Assembly: GCA_910586475.1 (NCBI GenBank)
Contig: CAJUHM010000049.1
Location: forward strand, 1-12,530
Length of the DNA: 12,530 bases
DNA from: an uncultured Muribaculaceae bacterium
GTDB taxonomy: Bacteria; Bacteroidota; Bacteroidia; Bacteroidales; Muribaculaceae
Direction: 5' to 3'
Of the stretch, positions 7,264 through 12,530 are shown in pieces (position 1 is the first letter of the stretch; the number at the start of each line of letters is the position of its first letter). Both the position numbers and the translations under genes were made by a program. Below the pieces are notes generated by a model that was given only the letters and a program-made list of their open reading frames with translations, ran no database searches and had not been told where the DNA came from.

Positions 7264-7298
7264 GGCGCTGTTCAAAATTCAACATTTTGAACAGCGCC
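7264..7298. repeat. Palindrome (copy 2 of a related pair), likely terminator of the 521-residue gene
   Basis: GGCGCTGTTCAAAA (7264-7277), loop TTCAACA, TTTTGAACAGCGCC (7285-7298): a perfect 14-bp stem 49 nt after the stop codon, followed by the short T-run TCTTTTATTG. The arm core GGCGCTGT-TCAA and the downstream TTTTATTG-AAAATG also occur in the palindrome at 2989-3041 (there TTTTATTGTAAAATG), so the two look related rather than independent. Confidence 0.8.
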
Positions 7299-7342
7299 TG
7301 ATCTTTTATTGAAAATGGCCCTTTTTTCCTTCTCTGGATGTC

Positions 7343-7350
7343 TATTTTTG
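7343..7350 (+). promoter_or_regulatory. -7 promoter box upstream of the holin-family gene
   Basis: TATTTTTG matches the TAnnTTTG consensus. The inferred start near 7357 leaves a leader of about 19 nt. No convincing -33 element is seen. Confidence 0.5.
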
Positions 7351-7375
7351 CATTCAGATAAATAAAACTATTGGA

Positions 7376-7873
7376 ATGTATCTCACACTCTCTCCTGACA
7401 CAGTAAAAAGCCTTCTGTGGCTTCTTGCAATGCTGTTTATCGACTATGTCTCGGTGATTACGGCCGTGCTCATCGATCTGCGCAGCGCGATCATGAAAGC
7501 CAGGCGCGAAAACCGTCCGCGTACATCGAGCGGCTATCGCCGGACTGTCGAAAAGACCTCGCGTTATCTGACAACACTTATCGCACTGACGATTATCGAT
7601 GCAATGATCGTCGGAGCCGCCCTGTTGTTCCGCTCCACGATGGGATGGAGTGTTCCGGTTTTTCCGCTGTTCACCACCATAGGGGCTGTTGGGCTTGCTC
7701 TGATCGAAGGCAAGAGCGTCATGGAAAACACTCAGCGTCGGTCTGATTTCACGTCGACGGCATCGAGCGCTTCGGATTTTCTGTCAGATAAAGAATTTGT
7801 TCGTCTTGTTGAATCCTTGCGATTGCTTATAGGAAATGCTCATCCCCCCAGTCCGGATGGTGAAGGGGAATAA
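7376..7873 (+). CDS. Phage holin family membrane protein
   Basis: A 165-residue protein resembling the Bacteroidetes members of the toxin secretion/phage lysis holin family. Predicted membrane segments are about residues 10-33 (SLLWLLAMLFIDYVSVITAV), 64-86 (YLTTLIALTIIDAMIVGAAL) and 93-111 (VPVFPLFTTIGAVGLALIEG). A basic cytoplasmic loop at 34-60 contains SSGYRRTVEK, and a polar C-terminal tail follows (NTQRRSDFTSTASSASDFLS). Holins make pores or carry small proteins across the inner membrane. Here there is no endolysin, phage structural gene or integrase nearby. It is therefore either a domesticated or host gene, or a leftover of a prophage. The start at 7376 is 19 nt or so downstream of the inferred transcription start. 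The family assignment is from the overall pattern, not a catalytic motif. Confidence 0.7.
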   Translation: MYLTLSPDTVKSLLWLLAMLFIDYVSVITAVLIDLRSAIMKARRENRPRTSSGYRRTVEKTSRYLTTLIALTIIDAMIVGAALLFRSTMGWSVPVFPLFTTIGAVGLALIEGKSVMENTQRRSDFTSTASSASDFLSDKEFVRLVESLRLLIGNAHPPSPDGEGE

Positions 7874-7913
7874 AAAGCAGATTCCCCGCGGTAGGAAAAT
7901 ACCGCGGGGAATC
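7872..7913 (-). terminator. Intrinsic terminator of pckA
   Basis: A perfect 14-bp stem, GATTCCCCGCGGTA (7880-7893) with TACCGCGGGGAATC (7900-7913), and a 6-nt loop. On the minus strand it is followed by TGC and then TTTTT (7872-7876). It lies 31 nt past the pckA stop. There is no plus-strand T-tract, but the stem starts only 6 nt after the holin-family stop, so it may also protect that mRNA's 3' end. Confidence 0.9.
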
Positions 7914-7944
7914 CGTGAATTATAGTCTGTCAGTTCTAAACTGA

Positions 7945-9543
7945 TTAGAGCTGGGGACCGGCAGCTACGAGAGCCTGACCGGCAGGATTGTTTTCAAACT
8001 TCTTGAAGTTGTTGATGAACATTTCAGCAAGTTTGGTTGCTTTTGCAGTCCATTCTTCGGGGTTTGCGTAAGTGTCGCGCGGATCGAGGATCTTCGGATC
8101 AACACCCGGAAGTTCGGTCGGTACGGTGAAGTCGAAGATCGGGAGCTGCTTGGTGGGAGCAGACAGGATAGCGCCGTCGAGGATAGCGTCGATGATGCCG
8201 CGGGTATCTTTGATAGAGATACGTTTGCCAGTTCCGTTCCAGCCTGTGTTCACGAGATAAGCCTTTGCACCGCTCTTTTCCATCTTCTTGACGAGTTCTT
8301 CGGCATATTTGGTGGGGTGGAGCGAAAGGAATGCAGCACCGAAGCAAGCCGAGAAAGTCGGAGTCGGTTCAGTGATGCCGCGTTCTGTACCTGCGAGTTT
8401 CGAAGTGAAGCCCGAGAGGAAGTAGTACTTGGTCTGTTCGGGGTTGAGGATCGAAACGGGAGGAAGCACACCGAATGCGTCGGCCGAAAGGAAGATCACA
8501 TTCTTTGCGGCAGGACCGCGAGAAGGCTTCACGATGTTCTTGATGTGGTCGATCGGGTAAGAAACGCGGGTGTTTTCAGTGACGGATTTGTCAGTGAAGT
8601 CGATCTTGCCGTTTTCGTCAACAGTAACGTTTTCGAGAAGAGCGTCGCGGGTGATGGCGTTGTAGATATCGGGTTCAGACTCTTTGTCGAGGTTGATGAC
8701 CTTAGCGTAGCAGCCGCCTTCGAAGTTGAACACTCCGTTGTCGTCCCAGCCGTGTTCGTCATCGCCGATGAGCAGACGTTTGGGGTCGGTCGAAAGAGTA
8801 GTCTTGCCGGTTCCGGAGAGACCGAAGAAGATAGCAGTGTTTTCGCCTTCCTTGTCAGTGTTGGCAGAGCAGTGCATCGAAGCCATGCCGCGGAGGGGAA
8901 GATAGTAGTTCATGATTGAGAACATACCTTTCTTCATTTCGCCGCCGTACCATGTGTTGATGATGAGCTGCATGCGCTGAGTCAGGTTGAAGGCAACACA
9001 GGTTTCAGAGTTGATTCCGAGTTCTTTCCAGTTTTCAACCTTAGCTTTCGAAGCGTTGAGAACAACGAAGTCGGGAGTGAAATTCTTGAGTTCTTCTTCA
9101 GTCGGACGGATGAACATGTTGGTCACGAAGTGAGCCTGCCATGCTACTTCCATAACGAAACGAACGGCCAGACGGGTGTCGGGGTTGGTTCCGCAGAAAG
9201 CGTCGACTACATAGAGAGTCTTGTCTGAAAGTTCCTTGTCGGCAATTGCCTTGAGCGCATTCCATGCAGCGGGAGTGATAGGCTTGTTGTCGTTTTTGTA
9301 TTCTTCAGAAGTCCACCAGATAGTGTCTTTTGAAGTATCGTCCATCACAAAGAATTTGTCTTTGGGCGAACGGCCGGTGTAGATACCGGTCATCACGTTG
9401 ACAGCACCAAGCTCGGTGTTCTGGCCTTTTTCGTAGCCGGTCAGTTCGGGGTTGGTTTCGTCAATGAAAAGCTGATCCCAGCTGGGATTGTGGACCACCT
9501 TTGCGCCGGTGATGCCATACTGAGAAAGATCAATAGTGCTCAT
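7945..9543 (-). CDS. pckA: Phosphoenolpyruvate carboxykinase (ATP-type)
   Basis: A 532-residue cytosolic enzyme interconverting oxaloacetate plus ATP with phosphoenolpyruvate, CO2 and ADP. In fermentative Bacteroidetes it mainly fixes CO2 onto PEP on the way to succinate and propionate. Motifs: substrate-binding TGRSPKDKF (56-64), metal-binding Lys205 in GEMKKG and His224 in SMHCSAN, the ATP P-loop GLSGTGKTTLSTDPKR (241-256), and the metal site DDEHGW (261-266). I chose the start at 9543 (MSTIDLSQYG). The frame is open to 9597 but the extra 18 residues are not family-like, and the ATG at 9543 has a normal leader below the promoter at 9648-9655. Codon use is strongly C-ending, as expected for a very highly expressed gene. 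It is a single-gene unit with its own promoter and terminator. Confidence 0.98.
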   Translation of the reverse strand: MSTIDLSQYGITGAKVVHNPSWDQLFIDETNPELTGYEKGQNTELGAVNVMTGIYTGRSPKDKFFVMDDTSKDTIWWTSEEYKNDNKPITPAAWNALKAIADKELSDKTLYVVDAFCGTNPDTRLAVRFVMEVAWQAHFVTNMFIRPTEEELKNFTPDFVVLNASKAKVENWKELGINSETCVAFNLTQRMQLIINTWYGGEMKKGMFSIMNYYLPLRGMASMHCSANTDKEGENTAIFFGLSGTGKTTLSTDPKRLLIGDDEHGWDDNGVFNFEGGCYAKVINLDKESEPDIYNAITRDALLENVTVDENGKIDFTDKSVTENTRVSYPIDHIKNIVKPSRGPAAKNVIFLSADAFGVLPPVSILNPEQTKYYFLSGFTSKLAGTERGITEPTPTFSACFGAAFLSLHPTKYAEELVKKMEKSGAKAYLVNTGWNGTGKRISIKDTRGIIDAILDGAILSAPTKQLPIFDFTVPTELPGVDPKILDPRDTYANPEEWTAKATKLAEMFINNFKKFENNPAGQALVAAGPQL

Positions 9544-9647
9544 TTGAATTGAAGACTTGAAATATAAATGGTTAATAAGTTGCAATTCTATTAACAAGCA
9601 GCGGAATCAAAAGTTGGCGACTCCGTAGGATGCTTGCATATCAAGTG

Positions 9648-9681
9648 CAAAGATACTTACTTTTTTGAAATAAGACAACAA
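9648..9681 (-). promoter_or_regulatory. Promoter of pckA
   Basis: On the minus strand TTGTTG (9676-9681) is followed after 20 nt by TATCTTTG (9648-9655), a perfect Bacteroidetes -7 box at canonical spacing. The start site would be near 9641, giving a leader of nearly 100 nt before the ATG at 9543. Confidence 0.8.
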
Positions 9682-9878
9682 AAAAAGATAAATTAAGGAA
9701 AAATTTCCGTATTGCTCATTCCCATTAGAGGAAAACTAATCTTTCCGTCAGGTTTCAAGCGCATTTGTGTTGCGCTATAGGCTACATATGTGTCGGCCTA
9801 TTAACTACAAAAATTTGTTAACCTGCAACAGCGGCAGCCTCTTAAAAATTAAAAATAATTAAAAAGAACACCCACTAA
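9682..9878. other. Intergenic stretch with small hairpins, no gene seen
   Basis: Between the divergent pckA and leader promoters. I see no credible reading frame. Three small inverted repeats are present: GGAAA/TTTCC near 9698-9709, AGCGCA/TGCGCT (9758-9763 and 9771-9776, 7-nt loop), and immediately after it ATAGGC/GCCTAT (9777-9782 and 9796-9801). The two adjacent hairpins could belong to a small RNA, but I see no promoter or T-tract to support one. Confidence 0.35.
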
Positions 9879-9909
9879 TTGTCAAAGCAAAACTTTGCTA
9901 TTAATTTTG
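9879..9909 (+). promoter_or_regulatory. Near-ideal promoter of the structured leader/ncRNA, with an internal palindrome
   Basis: TTG (9879-9881), 20 nt, then TAATTTTG (9902-9909), matching the Bacteroidetes -33/-7 pattern. Start near 9915. Between the two elements lies the inverted repeat AGCAAA-AC-TTTGCT (9886-9899), which could be an operator because a bound dimer there would block the polymerase. No other good promoter is seen before the HTH gene at 10145. Confidence 0.7.
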
Positions 9910-9914
9910 CCATA

Positions 9915-10134
9915 ATTCAAAGTCACGGACACATCAGCGTGCTGCGTTGACTTTCTTTTCCCTATGTCTGGAATCCGCCAATCATAATTGTCCAGGGAAA
10001 TAAGCTGCGTTATCATTCACTCCAGGTTTATATGACACGCTAACTGGTCGGAGCGAACGATGCTTATTTTGAGGACAAAGGCGCTTGGCGGTGCCTCAGG
10101 CAGCAAGGTAAGCATGGCAAGTTCCGACCTTTTT
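9915..10134 (+). ncRNA. Putative structured RNA of about 220 nt (standalone sRNA or attenuator leader), family not recognised
   Basis: The region from the promoter at 9902 to a T5 tract at 10130-10134 has no credible gene but folds well by eye. Helix 1: AAAGTCA (9919-9925) with TGACTTT (9948-9954). Helix 2: TTTCCCT (9957-9963) with AGGGAAA (9994-10000). The last domain is a nested hairpin: GGTCGGA (10046-10052) with TCCGACC (10123-10129), a symmetric 7 by 7 internal loop, ATGCTTA (10060-10066) with TAAGCAT (10109-10115), TGA (10070-10072) with TCA (10096-10098), and GGCGC (10080-10084) with GTGCC (10091-10095) around an apical TTGGCG. The outer stem plus TTTTT makes an intrinsic terminator 10 nt before the HTH start codon. 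Either this is an independent small RNA, or the HTH and adenosyltransferase genes are read through it and it acts as an attenuator or riboswitch. I see none of the conserved boxes of the cobalamin riboswitch, RNase P RNA or tmRNA. A 6S-like RNA cannot be excluded. Confidence 0.55.
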
Positions 10135-10144
10135 CAATTTATAA

Positions 10145-10357
10145 ATGAGTGAAATTTTCATTGGCTCGCTGATCAGAGCCGAACTTCAACGTCAGGAAAG
10201 AACCACAGTCTGGTTTGCTAAAAAACTTGGATGTAACCGGACGAACGCCTATAAAATCTTCAACCGGCGAAGCATTGACACCGATCTGCTGCTACGAATC
10301 TCACGCATCCTCAACCGTAACTTCTTTGAAGTTTACTACGACCTCCTTGCCGACTGA
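10145..10357 (+). CDS. Small helix-turn-helix DNA-binding protein (XRE-like)
   Basis: A 70-residue protein that is essentially a single helix-turn-helix domain. Its central part reads RTTVWFAKKLGCNRTNAYKI (residues 19-38), followed by DTDLLLRISRILNRNFFEVY. WFAKKLGCNRTN fits helices 2-3 of a lambda-repressor-like fold. Similar small proteins of this pattern are common in Bacteroides. There is no extra sensor or dimerisation domain. It starts 10 nt after the terminator-like T-tract of the structured RNA and has no separate promoter that I can see, so it probably depends on readthrough from the promoter at 9902. The adenosyltransferase gene follows after 55 nt on the same strand. A palindrome inside the 9879-9909 promoter is a possible target for autoregulation; that is inference. 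Confidence 0.8.
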   Translation: MSEIFIGSLIRAELQRQERTTVWFAKKLGCNRTNAYKIFNRRSIDTDLLLRISRILNRNFFEVYYDLLAD

Positions 10358-10412
10358 ACCGCCTGAAACTCGACACAGTCCAACCTCCTCAACTTAAAAC
10401 TCACTGACGACT

Positions 10413-10970
10413 ATGAAAAAAGCAGTCATCTACACCCGCACCGGCGACTCCGGAACGACATCGCTCGTCGGCGGAAAACGCGCCCTCAAACACTCCGACC
10501 GCATCGAAGCCTACGGAACACTCGACGAACTCAATTCAGCCATAGGACTCATAACCGCATCAACTGATCTGCAGGCAGCAGACCGGGAATTCCTGACAGA
10601 CGTCCAGTCGCGCCTTTTCGACATCGGATCCCATCTGGCATGTCCGCCCGACGGAGAATTCCAGCTGCCGACCGGCCTGACTGATGAAACACTCGCGGCT
10701 ATCGAGACTGAAATAGACCGTCTCGACTCAAAGCTGCCACGTCTCGACAGCTTCGTTCTCCCGGCAGGAAGCGAACTGGCAGCCCGTTGTCACATGGCAC
10801 GCACCATCTGCCGACGCGCCGAACGACGCATAACAGCTCTGAACGAAACCGAACCCGTCGGCAACGACATTCTCGCCTACATAAACCGGCTGTCGGACTA
10901 TCTCTTCACACTCGCCCGCCACTCCAACATCTCACAAGGCAACCCCGAAATCTTCTGGAGCAAAAAATAG
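10413..10970 (+). CDS. PduO-type ATP:cob(I)alamin adenosyltransferase
   Basis: A 185-residue cytosolic enzyme that transfers the adenosyl group of ATP to cob(I)alamin, giving adenosylcobalamin for enzymes such as methylmalonyl-CoA mutase in propionate formation. The ATP-binding N-terminus is YTRTGDSGTTSLVGG (7-21). Further signatures are IEAYGTLDELNSAIG (31-45), FVLPAGS (114-120, usually FxLPGGS), ARTICRRAERR (129-139) and YINRLSDYLFTLARH (156-170). Length is normal for single-domain members. It is preceded by the small HTH gene with a 55-nt gap and is probably co-transcribed. Base composition of its plus strand is noticeably A- and C-rich, like the inositol-module genes and unlike the 521-residue gene. 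No cobalamin riboswitch is recognisable upstream. Confidence 0.95.
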   Translation: MKKAVIYTRTGDSGTTSLVGGKRALKHSDRIEAYGTLDELNSAIGLITASTDLQAADREFLTDVQSRLFDIGSHLACPPDGEFQLPTGLTDETLAAIETEIDRLDSKLPRLDSFVLPAGSELAARCHMARTICRRAERRITALNETEPVGNDILAYINRLSDYLFTLARHSNISQGNPEIFWSKK

Positions 10971-11085
10971 GCTATTGGCTACCGCTGGTTGTCCGAATGT
11001 TAAGACCGCCTGGCACGGCCGGCAACAGTAACAAATTTCTTGAAACACTTTCTAAGACTTTTTTATAATAAAACCACCAAAAGAA

Positions 11086-11115
11086 TTGTTAGAAAGAAAT
11101 AAATGTGTACTTTTG
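11086..11115 (+). promoter_or_regulatory. Promoter of the DUF2795 gene
   Basis: TTG (11086-11088), 19 nt, then TACTTTTG (11108-11115): a perfect Bacteroidetes -7 box at canonical spacing. The start near 11121 leaves a leader of about 50 nt. Confidence 0.75.
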
Positions 11116-11171
11116 CGGCACTAATTCCATAACAAGCCACGAAAAATAAAAAATATAAAACATAACTTACT

Positions 11172-11393
11172 ATGTATTGGACACTTGAACTCGCGTCGAA
11201 GCTTGAAGACGCTCCCTGGCCTGCAACACGAGAAGAACTCATTGACTATGCCATGCGCTCCGGGGCCCCGATGGAAGTGATTGAAAACCTCCAGGAAATG
11301 GAGGACGAGGGCGAAACCTACGAATGCATCGAAGACATCTGGCCCGACTACCCCTCAAAAGAAGACTTCTTCTTTGACGAGGAGGAATACTAA
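11172..11393 (+). CDS. DUF2795 domain-containing protein
   Basis: A 73-residue, very acidic soluble protein, near-identical in pattern to small DUF2795 proteins that I recall as conserved in Bacteroidales. Recognisable blocks are LASKLEDAPWPATREELIDY (8-27), RSGAPMEVIENLQEMEDEGE (29-48), and the acidic tail IEDIWPDYPSKEDFFFDEEE (53-72). The function is unknown; no catalytic residues are evident. It has its own promoter (11086-11115) and an intrinsic terminator (11426-11467), so it is a single-gene unit. The C-terminal run of acidic and aromatic residues could serve protein binding, but that is speculation. Confidence 0.9.
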   Translation: MYWTLELASKLEDAPWPATREELIDYAMRSGAPMEVIENLQEMEDEGETYECIEDIWPDYPSKEDFFFDEEEY

Positions 11394-11425
11394 GCCTACA
11401 CGGAAGGATTAATCCAAAGAATACC

Positions 11426-11467
11426 AAAGAGTTGAGCTTCGCACCACGCGACAGCCCAACTCTTTTT
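11426..11467 (+). terminator. Intrinsic terminator of the DUF2795 gene
   Basis: AAAGAGTTG (11426-11434) pairs with CAACTCTTT (11457-11465), extended across one mismatch by GC/GC, and is followed by a T-rich tract. It lies 32 nt past the stop codon. Confidence 0.8.
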
Positions 11468-11599
11468 TCTTGCATTTCACAGCATTATATACTGGCGTAA
11501 AATGTTGTAAATTCGCTTAAAATAAACGGAACATACAACATGGGTAGATCCGGAAACTGCGTCAATATAAAAACGTGTCAGAACAATCTTGCAAAGGTT

Positions 11600-11883
11600 T
11601 CCGGCGGAGAAAGGTCTACGGCCTTCGGTTTGTTGAACCTCAAACCTGACATCGCGTGGCAGGCCGAACTTGTCGGTGTGGTCGAGTATGACGGTGGTCT
11701 ATGACGAGTTTAAGCAGTTCTGCACGCCGTCGATACGCTTGAAGAAGTATGTGTGCTCCTCGTCGCCCCATTGGGCTAACTGTGACTTCGGGGAAAAATT
11801 ACCTCCAGAGAGCTGTCGGGCTCACCGTCCAGCTCAGGGGCAATCACCCGGTAGCGACCCTTAAACTGACGTTGAAACTGTCG
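11600..11883 (-). pseudogene. Decayed reading frame of unknown family, with a frameshift and an in-frame stop
   Basis: On the minus strand, 11779-11883 encodes 35 open codons including GRYRVIAPELDGEPDSSLEV. The sequence then appears to continue in another frame near 11780 with SQLAQWGDEEHTYFFKRIDG. An in-frame TAG follows (11699-11701 on the plus strand), after which the same frame resumes with TTVILDHTDKFGLPRDVRFE and stays open down to 11477. The protein-like composition across one frameshift and one stop suggests a degraded gene rather than chance. I do not recognise the family. Plus-strand frames in the same place are less protein-like. The remnant lies just before a CRISPR array and could mark an old insertion or deletion, but no transposase or terminal repeat is seen. 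Confidence 0.4.
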
Positions 11884-12012
11884 CTACTTTGTTCTGTTGG
11901 CTCCCGACATAACCCCGTGGAGATACATCATCACGTGGGAGCGTGTCGTTTATGTTTTCTTTAGATACCCTCATTGAAAGACATGTTGAGTATATTGATG
12001 TACACTTTCCAT
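11884..12012. other. Left flank of the CRISPR array
   Basis: This short non-coding stretch becomes AT-rich toward the first repeat (about 11950-12012). It could be the array leader if new spacers are added at this end, or simply the distal flank. I see no cas gene, anti-repeat or tracrRNA here, and all repeats in view are identical, so orientation cannot be decided. Confidence 0.35.
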
Positions 12013-12530
12013 GTTGTGATTTGCTTCAATTTTGTTATTTTTGCACTATAATTCACAGCTTCGACTGAAATAGCTTGGTAGTCATGAGGGTTGTGATTTG
12101 CTTCAATTTTGTTATTTTTGCACTATAATTCACAGCAATCAAGTAGGCCGTGGAAAAGCAATCTCGGTTGTGATTTGCTTCAATTTTGTTATTTTTGCAC
12201 TATAATTCACAGTTACTCTAAATATATGATCAACCAGTAATATGTTGTGATTTGCTTCAATTTTGTTATTTTTGCACTATAATTCACAGTTGCTGATGAT
12301 GAGTTTAATGATCGTTATTTGTTGTGATTTGCTTCAATTTTGTTATTTTTGCACTATAATTCACAGTATCGGGGGCAGCATTAAATAATCATTCATCAGT
12401 TGTGATTTGCTTCAATTTTGTTATTTTTGCACTATAATTCACAGTCAACAGGACGAATGCTTACAACTCCCCTGCGTTGTGATTTGCTTCAATTTTGTTA
12501 TTTTTGCACTATAATTCACAGTATCGGGGG
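12013..12530 (+). CRISPR. CRISPR array, type II-C-like repeat, 7 repeats and 6 complete spacers, running off the right edge
   Basis: Seven identical 46-bp repeats at 12013, 12090, 12167, 12244, 12321, 12399 and 12476. The repeat begins GTTGTGATTTGCTTCAATTT and ends TTTGCACTATAATTCACAG. The next base is always a pyrimidine, so a 47-bp repeat with a variable last base is equally valid, giving spacers of about 30 nt (31 with the 46-bp definition, 32 for spacer 5). Repeat length, spacer length and the GTTGTG start fit Bacteroidetes type II-C (Cas9) arrays. TGTGA (repeat positions 3-7) and TCACA (41-45) form the terminal dyad. Each repeat contains TATTTTTG, a match to the Bacteroidetes -7 box, so each could start its own crRNA. 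No cas9, cas1, cas2 or tracrRNA lies in the window; they may lie beyond the edge. The final 9 nt after repeat 7 match the start of spacer 5. Confidence 0.96.

Noticed and set aside
8317..8919. 200-codon plus-strand frame inside pckA.
   Set aside because: It is antisense to a certain, highly conserved gene and reflects its codon bias.
9544..9597. Longer pckA start at 9597.
   Set aside because: The 18 extra residues precede the usual PEPCK N-terminus (MSTIDLSQYG) and look like untranslated leader.
10091..10118. Similarity to the SRP (4.5S) RNA core: CAGG and AGCA separated by 10 nt between GCC and GGC.
   Set aside because: The 10 nt between them cannot form the closing stem of the conserved GGAA tetraloop, and the surrounding hairpin has its apex at TTGGCG rather than at this site.
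9915..10144. Cobalamin riboswitch, suggested by the downstream adenosyltransferase.
   Set aside because: I cannot find the B12 box or the other conserved cobalamin aptamer segments in order.
11500..11520. Possible degenerate CRISPR repeat (GTTGTAAATTCGCTT resembles the repeat start).
   Set aside because: Only about 14 positions align with a gap, the rest of the repeat is absent, and it lies about 500 bp from the array.
11540..11704. Plus-strand 54-codon frame starting MGRSGNCVNI.
   Set aside because: It overlaps the more protein-like minus-strand remnant, ends without context, and has no supporting promoter or homology that I recognise.

Overview
The window looks like one metagenomic contig from a gut Bacteroidales bacterium, possibly Muribaculaceae or Bacteroides-like. 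Several features point this way. Genes lack obvious Shine-Dalgarno sequences. Most intergenic regions carry a clear Bacteroidetes -7 promoter box (TAnnTTTG). The gene content is also typical: a Bacteroidetes-style inositol-lipid module, ATP-dependent PEP carboxykinase, a DUF2795 protein, and a 46-bp type II-C-like CRISPR repeat starting GTTGTGATTTGC. No rRNA, tRNA, transposase or cas gene was found.

Layout. Positions 1-2802 (+) hold the C-terminal part of a CDP-alcohol phosphatidyltransferase, a HAD-family phosphatase and a myo-inositol-phosphate synthase (MIPS). Together they resemble the genes for inositol phospholipid or sphingolipid headgroups. Position 3092-4075 (-) is quinolinate synthase nadA. 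About 0.7 kb of AT-rich, repeat-dense DNA follows (4081-4681), with several DnaA-box-like 9-mers; it is a candidate replication origin or DnaA-binding region. Position 4779-5432 (-) is uracil phosphoribosyltransferase upp. Then come an unrecognised 521-residue protein (5649-7214, +), a lone phage-holin-family membrane protein (7376-7873, +) and pckA (7945-9543, -).

From 9544 to 10144 there is no gene. The second half of this gap carries a near-ideal promoter followed by about 220 nt of strongly foldable sequence. It ends in a nested hairpin plus T-tract only 10 nt before a small helix-turn-helix gene, which is followed by a PduO-type cobalamin adenosyltransferase. This is the best candidate in the window for an undescribed RNA, either a standalone sRNA or an attenuator-type leader. 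A DUF2795 gene with its own promoter and terminator follows. Next is a decayed minus-strand reading frame (about 11600-11883). Seven identical CRISPR repeats with six complete spacers then run to the right edge.

Two structural points stand out. Two related long palindromes (2989-3041 and 7264-7298) look like members of one dispersed repeat family. The last 55 bases of the window also exactly repeat an internal 55-mer of the CRISPR array (repeat 5 plus the first 9 nt of spacer 5), which suggests an assembly-graph end or a duplicated spacer rather than a natural boundary.
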